From: an uncultured Collinsella sp.
GTDB lineage: Bacteria; Actinomycetota; Coriobacteriia; Coriobacteriales; Coriobacteriaceae
Direction: 5' to 3'
NCBI GenBank assembly: GCA_902469555.1
Contig: CABRDB010000094.1
Span: 1-11,430, forward strand
Length of the DNA: 11,430 nt
Both the position numbers and the translations under genes were made by a program. Below the pieces are notes generated by a model. It was not told where the DNA came from, did not search any database, and saw only the letters and a program-made list of their open reading frames with translations. Shown in pieces: positions 5,803 to 11,430 of this stretch (positions are counted from its first letter, which is position 1; each line of letters opens with the position of its first letter).

Positions 5803-6348
5803 GTGCGCGTACTCAAACGAGCCCTAGCGATCGTGTATCTTGCCGCCGCCATCGTGGCGCTGGGTACGCTTGTCTGCCAGTTCTGGGGACCGTATACGTA
5901 TCGCTTTATGCTGCTGTTGCGTGACACCATGCCTCGCGTCGTCGTTACGGTGTGCGCCGCCATTGTGGCACTTGGCGTGCTTATCGGGTTTTTCCGCCTG
6001 ATGTTCGCGCGTCGCGAGCCGTCCTGCGTGCATCCGGCGGGGGAGCGCAATATCGAGGTCACGCTCGCAGCGCTTTCCTCGTGCGCCCGTGCCGCGGCGG
6101 AGTGCGATGATCGTGTGATGGTTGAGCATATCGAGGCGCGCGTTCAAGGCTCCGACGAGTCCCGCGTTCGTTTTAAGGTCGAGGCCATCGCGCTCGATGA
6201 TAAGGACGTCGCCTCCCTTGCCACCTCGATGCAGCAGCGCATCGAGAAGGCCTGCGACACCATGCTCGGCACGCCGGGCACGACCGCGCGCGTCCGTTTT
6301 TTGCCGTCCAAGACTACCGTCCAGACCGTGGAGGTTTCCGGTGAGTGA
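5803..6348 (+). CDS. amaP: AmaP-type membrane anchor for Asp23/Gls24 protein
   Basis: The 181-residue protein starts at GTG. It has two N-terminal membrane segments, about residues 7-25 and 45-66, joined by a short loop, then a cytoplasmic domain of about 110 residues. This domain (NIEVTLAALSSCARAAAE ... HIEARVQGSDESRVRFKVEAIALDD) matches the layout of AmaP, which in Staphylococcus anchors Asp23 to the membrane. The C-terminal half alternates strands and helices like a divergent Asp23-type fold. The downstream DUF2273 and Asp23/Gls24 genes complete the known trio. It overlaps the next gene by 8 bp (6341-6348), so translation is probably coupled. The likely promoter is TATAAT at 5748. Family assignment rests on topology plus context as well as sequence. 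Confidence 0.8.
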   Translation: MRVLKRALAIVYLAAAIVALGTLVCQFWGPYTYRFMLLLRDTMPRVVVTVCAAIVALGVLIGFFRLMFARREPSCVHPAGERNIEVTLAALSSCARAAAECDDRVMVEHIEARVQGSDESRVRFKVEAIALDDKDVASLATSMQQRIEKACDTMLGTPGTTARVRFLPSKTTVQTVEVSGE

Positions 6349-6718
6349 TACCAACCAAGACAAGACCGCCCGCACGCCGCGCCTGACGATCGACCAGAAC
6401 GCTACGCCAGCAGGCGAGTCCGCCGACACCAAGCCCGAGGCCGGCGAGCAGCACGACAGCGCCGTCAACGACTTTGACGAGGCCATGGGTCTCATCAAAG
6501 GTACGGGCGCTGCTATCTGGAGCTACGCCGTGCGCCACCCCAACACTACGCTCGGCGCCGTGGCTGGCTTTATCCTCGCCGTGCTGGTACTTACGTTGGG
6601 CCTGTGGGATACGCTCGTCATCGCATTCTTTGTGCTGATCGGCGCCGTGATCGGCCAGATTCGCGACGGCGAGAACGGTATCGTCAACTTCTTCGGCCGT
6701 CTGTTTAGCGGCCGCTAA
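6341..6718 (+). CDS. DUF2273 small membrane protein of the Asp23 cluster
   Basis: The 125-residue protein starts at GTG 6341, inside the end of amaP, with GGAGG at 6330-6334 spaced 6 bases upstream. A hydrophilic N-terminal half (about residues 1-55, rich in Asp, Glu, Thr, Ala) is followed by HPNTTLGAVAGFILAVLVL (about 66-84), a short turn, and a second membrane segment (about 91-107). It ends GAVIGQIRDGENGIVNFFGRLF. The paired segments with Gly-rich edges and IGQIRDG match DUF2273, whose genes normally sit between amaP and asp23. The family itself is usually about 60-70 residues, so the N-terminal extension is lineage-specific. An in-frame ATG further upstream would lie deep within amaP and is not credible. 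Its molecular role is unknown; a membrane part of the envelope-stress complex is inferred. Confidence 0.85.
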   Translation: MSDTNQDKTARTPRLTIDQNATPAGESADTKPEAGEQHDSAVNDFDEAMGLIKGTGAAIWSYAVRHPNTTLGAVAGFILAVLVLTLGLWDTLVIAFFVLIGAVIGQIRDGENGIVNFFGRLFSGR

Positions 6719-6762
6719 TATGTATTCGACTGTCGCATCCGCGGCAGGCATAAGGAGGAACC

Positions 6763-7281
6763 ATGGCTTTTAACACGAAGGTCGATGTAGCCGATACCGA
6801 GCTCGAGGCGAACGAGGCCGCCGCCGATGCGGAGGATGTAACGCTCGAGGACGAGACGCTCGTCGAGGCCGAGTCCGAAGACGAGGCGGACGAGGACGAC
6901 GAGGAGGCGGACGAGTCCGAGGACTCGCTGACCTATTCCAACGGCGTGATCGAGAAGATCGTCGCCATGGCCACCCGCGAGGTGCCGCACGTTCTGGGCA
7001 TGAAGGGTAACCTTATGCACTTTGTGCAGGAGCAGTTTGGTGCCGAGAACCTGACCAAGGGCGTGACGGTCGAGGTCACCGACGACAACCGCGTGGTCGT
7101 CAACATCTCGGTCATCATCGAGTATGGCGCCTATGCGCCTGCGATCTTTGACGACGTTAAGGCGCGCGTCACCGAGCGTCTGGCCGCGATGACCGGCCTT
7201 GAGGTGGCAGGCGTCAACCTGCGCATCGAGGATGTCATCACCCCCGAGGAGTACGAGCACCGCACCAGCCAGCACGAGTAA
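6763..7281 (+). CDS. Asp23/Gls24-family envelope stress response protein
   Basis: The 172-residue protein starts at ATG 6763 with a strong AAGGAGG 4 bases upstream. Residues 56-165 form the Asp23/Gls24 domain: LTYSNGVIEKIVAMATREVPHV, then VTVEVTDDNRVVVNISVIIEYG (about 101-122), and ARVTERLAAMTGLEVAGVNLRIEDV near the end. Family members are abundant soluble proteins that collect under the membrane by binding AmaP and are linked to cell-envelope stress. Residues 9-55 are unusually acidic, dominated by Glu, Asp and Ala with almost no basic residues, a likely disordered tail the staphylococcal protein does not have. It is the third gene of the amaP cluster, 44 bases after DUF2273, and is followed by a strong terminator. 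Confidence 0.92.
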   Translation: MAFNTKVDVADTELEANEAAADAEDVTLEDETLVEAESEDEADEDDEEADESEDSLTYSNGVIEKIVAMATREVPHVLGMKGNLMHFVQEQFGAENLTKGVTVEVTDDNRVVVNISVIIEYGAYAPAIFDDVKARVTERLAAMTGLEVAGVNLRIEDVITPEEYEHRTSQHE

Positions 7282-7309
7282 CCTACCAATAAGGGATAGG
7301 TTTATTTTG

Positions 7310-7324
7310 GCAGGTTTTACCTGC
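7310..7324 (+). other. Small hairpin before the cluster terminator
   Basis: GCAGGT and ACCTGC pair perfectly around a TTT loop. It lies between the Asp23-like stop codon and the main terminator, and follows a weaker ACCTA/TAGGT pairing with TTTATTTT at 7301-7308. Confidence 0.5.
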
Positions 7325-7333
7325 GAAAACGCC

Positions 7334-7378
7334 AAACGGTCGACAGCGCAAGCAAAAGCGCAGTCGACCGTTTTCTAT
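7334..7378 (+). terminator. Rho-independent terminator of the amaP-DUF2273-asp23 cluster
   Basis: AAACGGTCGAC (7334-7344) pairs perfectly with GTCGACCGTTT (7363-7373), with a further GCGC/GCGC pairing inside the loop. The U-tract TTTTCTATAT follows. It starts 53 bases after the Asp23-like stop. The gap from here to 7474 holds no gene and no convincing promoter; a TTGCAA at 7418 with CCTAAT at 7443 is 19 bases apart and weak. Confidence 0.85.
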
Positions 7379-7488
7379 ATAGCCTCGATCTAGTCATACC
7401 GCTCGTCTAACTAAGGGTTGCAATCTTCGCGTTCCGCGTTACCCTAATGGGCGCATTGTTTCCAAATTGTTAACGAGGGGTTGCCGTA

Positions 7489-8511
7489 ATGGCCGACGAA
7501 CACGAGACCGAAAGCAAGGCATGGGCGATTGAGGCCGCTGCGGCAGAGGCGGCGTCGCGTGCCGCCGAGGAGGTGCATCGTCCTCCGGTGGTGCCGATGG
7601 AGCGCGTTGTCGGTCGCGAGGATATCGAACGTGGCGAGCGCGCCGGCCGCAAGCGCAGCCAGGAGCCAGGCTTTCCGCGCTTTTTTGCCGAGCTCAATTT
7701 GGGGCTGATCCTCACGGCCTTTGCCATCGTGGCCTTTAAAACGCCCAATCACTTTGCCTTCGGCGGCACCTCGGGTGTGTCGGTCATTCTTTCCACGCTG
7801 TTCCCGACTCTGCCCGTCGGCGTCTTTATGTGGATTATCAACGCGGTCCTGGTCATCCTGGGCTTTATCTTTTTGGAGCGCAAGGCAATCCTTTGGAGCG
7901 TCTTTGCCTCGTTCGCGCTTTCGGCCTACGTCTCGCTGTTTGAGCTCTTCATCCCGACGGATGTTTCGATGACGGGCGATATGTGGCTCGACCTGTGTTT
8001 TGCCGTCATCTTGCCGGCGCTGGGCAGTGCCATTGTCTTTGACATTGGCGCCTCGACGGGCGGCACCGACATCCTTGCCATGATCCTCAAGCGTCGTACG
8101 ACGCTCGAGATCGGACGCGCCTTGTTGCTGGTCGATATCGGCATCGTGACCGTCGCGGCTTTCCTGTATGGCCCGCGCGTCGGCCTGTACTGCGTACTTG
8201 GCCTGTTTGCCAAGACGCTCGTGGTCGATAAGGCCATCGAGAGCATTCACCTTCGTAAGGTCTGTACGATTATTTGCGCCGAACCGCGCAAAGTCGAGGA
8301 GTTTATCGTCAAGCATCTCAACCGCACAGCAACAATCAGCCGTGGTTACGGCGCCTTCTCGGGCAGGTGCGTCACGGTGATTATGAGCGTGCTGAGCCGT
8401 CGCGAGGCAGTACAACTGCGCCGCTATACCCGCGATATCGATCCGAATGCGTTTATCACGATCGTTGACAGCTCCGAGATTGTGGGCAAGGGCTTCCGCG
8501 GCACGAACTAG
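7489..8511 (+). CDS. YitT-family membrane protein (YitT plus DUF2179 domains)
   Basis: The 340-residue protein starts at ATG 7489 with GAGGGG 8 bases upstream. Residues 67-250 hold about five to six membrane segments with the YitT motifs NHFAFGGTSGVSVIL (87-101) and FDIGASTGGTDILAMILKRR (184-203). Residues 255-336 form the soluble DUF2179 domain (KVCTIICAEPRKVEEFIVKH ... TATISRGYGAFSGR ... DPNAFITIVDSSEIVGKGF). YitT proteins are widespread in Gram-positive bacteria and their substrate is not established. The oddity is a charged N-terminal extension of about 60 residues, Ala/Glu-rich at 12-29, beyond the usual length near 280; it could be a cytoplasmic coiled helix. It lies after a terminator and is probably its own unit. 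Confidence 0.92.
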   Translation: MADEHETESKAWAIEAAAAEAASRAAEEVHRPPVVPMERVVGREDIERGERAGRKRSQEPGFPRFFAELNLGLILTAFAIVAFKTPNHFAFGGTSGVSVILSTLFPTLPVGVFMWIINAVLVILGFIFLERKAILWSVFASFALSAYVSLFELFIPTDVSMTGDMWLDLCFAVILPALGSAIVFDIGASTGGTDILAMILKRRTTLEIGRALLLVDIGIVTVAAFLYGPRVGLYCVLGLFAKTLVVDKAIESIHLRKVCTIICAEPRKVEEFIVKHLNRTATISRGYGAFSGRCVTVIMSVLSRREAVQLRRYTRDIDPNAFITIVDSSEIVGKGFRGTN

Positions 8512-8661
8512 CGCGGATATACCCTTCGAATCATTGAATAAAGCCGCCTACGTTGCAAATCGGTCATCTGGGGGTATTTGTCCCCACATTGGGCGATAAT
8601 GTTGCCAAAGACATCGTTTGCGATCCAGGTGATTCGCTCTAGATACGAAGGGATGATTTCG
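8512..8661 (+). other. Intergenic leader before the first zinc-ribbon gene
   Basis: The 150-base gap holds no gene I can support. It contains a small TGGGG/CCCCA hairpin (8569-8586) and a GATAAT -10 candidate at 8595-8600 with no good -35. No terminator for the YitT gene is evident. Confidence 0.3.
8647..8653 (+). promoter_or_regulatory. Ribosome binding site that decides the first zinc-ribbon start
   Basis: GAAGGGA lies 8 bases before ATG 8662, which places the first zinc-ribbon cysteine at residue 3, exactly as in the paralogue at 10237. The in-frame ATG at 8578 has no such site. Confidence 0.7.
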
Positions 8662-10041
8662 ATGTTCTGTTCGCAGTGTGGCGCCCCCATGGGCGATAAC
8701 GACAAGTTCTGCGGCGTGTGCGGTGCCCCTAATACCGAGGTCAAGGCCGCCGGCCCCGCTCCGCAAGCTCAACCTCAGCCGCAGGGTCAGCCGTTTGCCC
8801 AACCGCAGCCGCAGCCGTTCGTTGCGCCCCAGCCGGCTATGAACGTGCCCAAGGGCTGCATGGCGCAGGCCTTCAACGACATGATTAAGGTTCCCGGCGC
8901 CCTGGTTCGCGTATGTCAGATTGCCTTTTTGCCGGCGCTGATCTGCGTCGTGTCGGTGCTGGTGCTGTTTATCCCCGTTATCGGTGGCATCGCGGCGGCC
9001 ATTGGCTTTTTGCTCGCTTACGTGGCAAGCGTGTGCGGCGCTGGCTTTGCTATCGAGTGGGGTCGCGACCTGTCGCTCAAGGACGATAACGGCATGGAGC
9101 GTCCGCTGCTGCGCTCGACCTCCTTTGGACTGGGCATCTTCTCGTCTGTTATTACGAACGTGCTCGGGTTCGTGGCCATTATTCCAGTGATTGGCGTGGT
9201 GTTCTCGGTGCTTGAGAGCGCTGTGATCGGTGCCGTTGGTTCGTACTATTACTTCGGTTCGAGCGGCCTCGAGGGCGCACTCATCGGGTCGATGGGTCTG
9301 CTTGTCTTTGCCATGATCGTATCGGCGGTGTTGGGCATTTTCTTTAAGATGTTTGGTGATGCCGCTGTGATGCACTTTGCAGTCGCCGGCCGCGTGGAAA
9401 GCGCGTTTTCGCTCGAGAAGGTCTGGAAGTCTTATAAGGCCAACCTGGGCAAGCTGTTCTGTGCCTCGATTCTTCCCGAGTTCTTGACGGGCATTGTTTC
9501 CAATATCATCACCTGGATTTTCACCGCCATCTTTGGTTTTGTTGCCGCGCTGGGCATTAGCAGCTATGGCTACTACGGCTACTATTCTCGTCCTTCGGGT
9601 CTTGAGGCAATCATCGAGGGCGGCGGCATCACGCTCATCCTGTTCTTGATGATCGTTGCCTTTGTCACGGTGTTCCTGGTTGTGTTTGGCAAGATGCTCA
9701 AGTATCGCGCCGTTGGCTATTGGGCGGCACGTCATGCCAGCGAGTGGGCCGACGAGGATGCCGACGATGTCCTGACGTTTGTGCTCCCGGGTGAGAAGAA
9801 GCCTGCTCCTGCGGGATTCAACCCCACGGCCGCCACTGGTGCTGCGCCCGCGCCTGCACCTGCCCCGGCACCTGCCCCTGCCCCTGCACCTGCACCGGCA
9901 CCTGCGCCTGCACCTGCCCCTGCACCGGCACCTGCTCCGGCACCCGAGGCGACGCCTGCGGAGCCCGATTGGAATGCCGTTGCCACGCCGGCGGATGAGC
10001 CGGGCGATAATCCTGCTGCCGAAAACAATCAAGCCGAATAG
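8662..10041 (+). CDS. Zinc-ribbon multi-pass membrane protein with Ala-Pro tail (DUF4013-like)
   Basis: The 459-residue protein has four parts. Residues 1-24 form a zinc ribbon with paired cysteines C3/C6 and C17/C20. Residues 25-62 are a Pro/Gln-rich linker. Residues 66-355 form a membrane domain with about six hydrophobic segments (near 86-106, 108-130, 156-182, 208-230, 268-300, 322-345) containing repeated 'AFS/AFN ... K' helices (FNDMIKVPG, AFSLEKVWKSYKANLGKLF). This resembles DUF4013, though I am unsure. Residues 395-428 are 17 consecutive Ala-Pro dipeptides, followed by an acidic end. SYYYFGS and SSYGYYGYYSR are Tyr-rich loops. Function is unknown; zinc-ribbon-plus-membrane proteins are common in Gram-positives and often sit near DUF4234 genes, as here. 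A strong terminator follows. Confidence 0.75.
   Translation: MFCSQCGAPMGDNDKFCGVCGAPNTEVKAAGPAPQAQPQPQGQPFAQPQPQPFVAPQPAMNVPKGCMAQAFNDMIKVPGALVRVCQIAFLPALICVVSVLVLFIPVIGGIAAAIGFLLAYVASVCGAGFAIEWGRDLSLKDDNGMERPLLRSTSFGLGIFSSVITNVLGFVAIIPVIGVVFSVLESAVIGAVGSYYYFGSSGLEGALIGSMGLLVFAMIVSAVLGIFFKMFGDAAVMHFAVAGRVESAFSLEKVWKSYKANLGKLFCASILPEFLTGIVSNIITWIFTAIFGFVAALGISSYGYYGYYSRPSGLEAIIEGGGITLILFLMIVAFVTVFLVVFGKMLKYRAVGYWAARHASEWADEDADDVLTFVLPGEKKPAPAGFNPTAATGAAPAPAPAPAPAPAPAPAPAPAPAPAPAPAPAPAPEATPAEPDWNAVATPADEPGDNPAAENNQAE
9844..9945 (+). repeat. Hexamer tandem repeat encoding 17 Ala-Pro dipeptides
   Basis: Seventeen GCNCCN hexamers run without interruption, mostly GCACCT, GCCCCT and GCACCG. The coding strand is C-rich with a strong skew. 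Length change by whole hexamers would keep frame. The protein product is a stiff, extended spacer. Confidence 0.95.
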
Positions 10042-10048
10042 TCGGTCG

Positions 10049-10084
10049 AGGCGCCCTGGGCAACTGAGCCCAGGGTGCCTTTTT
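10049..10084 (+). terminator. Rho-independent terminator after the first zinc-ribbon gene
   Basis: AGGCGCCCTGGGC (10049-10061) pairs with GCCCAGGGTGCCT (10068-10080), 13 bp with one G-U pair, around the loop AACTGA. TTTTT follows at 10080-10084. It starts 7 bases after the stop, making the next gene a separate transcription unit. Confidence 0.92.
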
Positions 10085-10128
10085 CTACTGCGAAAGCAAG
10101 AAAATGCCTGGGAAAACGGTTGCAGCAA

Positions 10129-10219
10129 AATTTCTCGGAAATTGGTCAATGTTGCGCAACAACGTCGCGGCTATTGTTGAGAACATAAACGTGTAAGGTT
10201 TGAAGGCGTGCAACGCCTT
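10129..10219 (+). promoter_or_regulatory. Three inverted repeats in the leader of the DUF4234 gene
   Basis: AATTTC-TCG-GAAATT (10129-10143), the perfect palindrome TGTTGCGCAACA (10150-10161) and AAGGCGT-GCA-ACGCCTT (10203-10219) lie in a 152-base non-coding gap. CAACAA (10157-10162) also pairs with TTGTTG (10174-10179). The first two could be operators; the last is a 7-bp leader hairpin 5 bases before the ribosome binding site (AAGGAG, 10225-10230). I cannot assign a clear -35/-10 pair. Confidence 0.4.
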
Positions 10220-10236
10220 AGGAAAAGGAGAGGCTT

Positions 10237-10902
10237 ATGTTCTGTCCCACTTGTGGTTCTCCCATTTCGGATGATGCCAAATTCTGCCCTGTTTGCGGTT
10301 CTGCCATCGGTGCCGCTCCCGCCGCTCCGGCCCCTCAGCCTGCACCTCAGCCCCAGCCTGCTCCGCAGCCGACGCAGATTCAGCCCGCTCCGGTTCAGGC
10401 AGTTCAGCCCCAGCCTCAGCAGCAGTACGCCGGGCAGCAGCAGTACGCCGGGCAGCAGCAGTATGCTCAGCAGCCTGCGCCTGCCCCGATGGGCTATGCT
10501 CCGATTAAGACCGACCGTGGCGTGATCGGCTGGCTCCTGCTTTCCATCGTGACCTGCGGCATCTATTCGTATTACTTCCTCTATTGCCTCGCCCGCGACA
10601 TCAATGTCATGTGCCAGGACGACGGCGATTCCACGCCGGGTCTGGCGGCATTCATCCTGCTGTCGTTTGTGACCTGCGGCTTCTACGGACTCTACTGGTA
10701 CTACAAGATCGGTAACCGCCTGCAGGCTAACGCTCCTCGCTATGGCCTGATGTTCCAGGAGAACGGTACCACCGTTCTTATGTGGCAGATTGTCGGCGCG
10801 CTGCTGTGCGGTCTTGGCCCGATCTTTGCCATGAACATCATCATCAAGAACACCAATGCCATGGCAACGGCTTACAACACCCGTCTTGGCGCTCGTGCCT
10901 AA
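10237..10902 (+). CDS. Zinc-ribbon DUF4234 membrane protein
   Basis: The 221-residue protein starts at ATG 10237 with AAGGAG 6 bases upstream. Residues 1-22 are a zinc ribbon (C3, C6, C17, C20) nearly identical in pattern to that of the preceding gene. Residues 25-88 are a Pro/Gln/Ala linker that includes three six-residue repeats, QQQYAG, QQQYAG, QQQYAQ (61-78). Residues 92-215 are DUF4234: GWLLLSIVTCGIYSYYFLY (98-116), LARDINVMCQDDG, then FILLSFVTCGFYGLYWYYK (139-157), GNRLQANAPRYGL and IIIKNTNAMATAYN. The two TCGxY-containing helices look like an internal duplication. Function of DUF4234 is unknown. The next ORF overlaps or abuts the stop, but a terminator-like hairpin 34 bases later may separate them. 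Confidence 0.9.
   Translation: MFCPTCGSPISDDAKFCPVCGSAIGAAPAAPAPQPAPQPQPAPQPTQIQPAPVQAVQPQPQQQYAGQQQYAGQQQYAQQPAPAPMGYAPIKTDRGVIGWLLLSIVTCGIYSYYFLYCLARDINVMCQDDGDSTPGLAAFILLSFVTCGFYGLYWYYKIGNRLQANAPRYGLMFQENGTTVLMWQIVGALLCGLGPIFAMNIIIKNTNAMATAYNTRLGARA
10417..10470 (+). repeat. 18-base tandem repeat encoding QQQYAG
   Basis: Two identical 18-base units (10417-10434 and 10435-10452: CAG x3 then TACGCCGGG) are followed by a third unit (10453-10470) with TAT GCT CAG replacing TAC GCC GGG. The identical first two units suggest recent duplication or slippage. Confidence 0.9.
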
Positions 10903-11392
10903 CGATAAGAGCGGCGTGAACAGCTCCCAGGGACATAAGGGCGCGGCGGAACTCATTCGCCGCGCCCTTTCTTGCATCGGTGCGCTCTTTGTCGCCTGGC
11001 TCGCACTCTACCTGCTCGATATCGGCTGCGTGTTTCGCCTGATGACGGGCATTCCCTGTCCGGGATGTGGCATGACGAGGGCCTGGCTGGCAGCACTGCG
11101 CCTCGATTTTGCGGCGGCCTTCGCTTATCATCCGCTGTTTTGGGTGGTGCCGATTGCATTTGCGCTCGCGTTCGTACGCGAGGAGGTGGCATCGAGCAAG
11201 CTAAAGCGTGGCATCGACATTGCGGTTGTTGTTCTGTGCGTGCTGGTCGTTGCCGTATGGATCGTGCGCCTTATCAACCCGGCAGACGCGGGCCTGCTCT
11301 TTGGTGGTCACGCTCCCGCCGGAGTTCCCACCGATATCATCCACCTCGAAACCCCACGCTGGCTCACCATCCTTCGCTCTTACCTGTCGTGA
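10895..11392 (+). CDS. DUF2752 membrane protein
   Basis: From GTG 10895 the protein has 165 residues. The diagnostic motif GIPCPGCGMTRAWLAALRLDFAAAFAYHPLF contains C55 and C58 and is followed by the usual 'helix, A, HP' pattern of DUF2752. There are three membrane segments, about 24-43, 79-94 and 108-125, and a short tail. The start is uncertain: GTG 10895 overlaps the previous stop by 8 bp, an arrangement also seen at amaP/DUF2273; GTG 10916 has a weak AAGAG; ATG 10856 overlaps by 47 bp. All choices put a terminator-like hairpin (10937-10973) inside codons for KGAAELIRRALSC. No in-frame start after the hairpin keeps the first membrane segment. The function of DUF2752 is unknown; it often accompanies DUF4234 or TM2-type membrane proteins. 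Confidence 0.8.
   Translation: MPNDKSGVNSSQGHKGAAELIRRALSCIGALFVAWLALYLLDIGCVFRLMTGIPCPGCGMTRAWLAALRLDFAAAFAYHPLFWVVPIAFALAFVREEVASSKLKRGIDIAVVVLCVLVVAVWIVRLINPADAGLLFGGHAPAGVPTDIIHLETPRWLTILRSYLS
10937..10973 (+). terminator. Terminator-like hairpin after the DUF4234 gene, inside the DUF2752 frame
   Basis: AAGGGCGCGGCG (10937-10948) pairs perfectly with CGCCGCGCCCTT (10958-10969) around the loop GAACTCATT, followed by TCTT so that the U-rich end reads TTTCTT. It is 34 bases after the DUF4234 stop, the expected place for its terminator, yet it is also within the open frame of the DUF2752 protein. Confidence 0.7.
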
Positions 11393-11430
11393 CGGAGGAC
11401 GCGCTAGAAAAGCAGTCGACACATAAGCGG
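11393..11430 (+). other. Window end, non-coding as far as seen
   Basis: GGAGG at 11394-11398 looks like a ribosome binding site, but no start codon lies at a usable distance before the window ends. I see nothing further. Confidence 0.2.

Noticed and set aside
8548..10149. Long open frame of 533 residues on the - strand
   Set aside because: It is antisense to the zinc-ribbon/Ala-Pro gene and reads as Arg/Cys/Gly repeats opposite the Ala-Pro tract, without a recognisable domain. High GC and third-position bias keep this frame open.
10417..10470. CRISPR-like array
   Set aside because: The 18-base units are contiguous with no spacers and lie in frame within a protein linker.

Overview
The window looks like chromosomal core DNA of a GC-rich member of the Actinomycetota, most likely class Coriobacteriia and close to Collinsella. 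This is inferred from protein character, gene order and codon use, plus an intergenic repeat type I associate with Collinsella; no database search was possible. All twelve genes I can support lie on the + strand. They are tightly spaced, mostly with clear Shine-Dalgarno sites and several GTG starts. I see no tRNA, rRNA, transposase, CRISPR array or phage gene.

Region 1 (1-2388), housekeeping: the C-terminal half of a type III pantothenate kinase (coaX), a dCMP deaminase, a stand-alone NifU C-terminal-type Fe-S scaffold protein, and lgt (prolipoprotein diacylglyceryl transferase). Two tandem hairpins separate nifU from lgt.

Region 2 (2389-4830): one large polytopic membrane protein of 727 residues (DUF6020-like, perhaps GT-C-like), bracketed by two hairpin repeats. 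Both repeats carry the core CAAAGGGGACAGG, both start two bases after a stop codon, and their stems are unrelated in sequence.

Region 3 (4831-7380): a YebC/TACO1-family gene with strongly biased codon use, then a terminator and the cluster amaP - DUF2273 - asp23/gls24. This is the same gene set as the staphylococcal Asp23 envelope-stress locus. The membrane anchor AmaP and the DUF2273 protein overlap by 8 bp. The Asp23-like protein has a long acidic N-terminal extension. A strong terminator closes the cluster.

Region 4 (7381-11430), membrane proteins: a YitT-family protein; two proteins that each start with a four-cysteine zinc ribbon followed by a Pro/Gln-rich linker and a membrane domain (one DUF4013-like with 17 Ala-Pro dipeptides near its C-terminus, one DUF4234); and a DUF2752 protein whose first codons lie inside a terminator-like hairpin.

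The observations most worth following are the paired GGGGACAGG hairpins, the zinc-ribbon/membrane protein pair with its DUF2752 neighbour, and the terminator that overlaps the DUF2752 reading frame.
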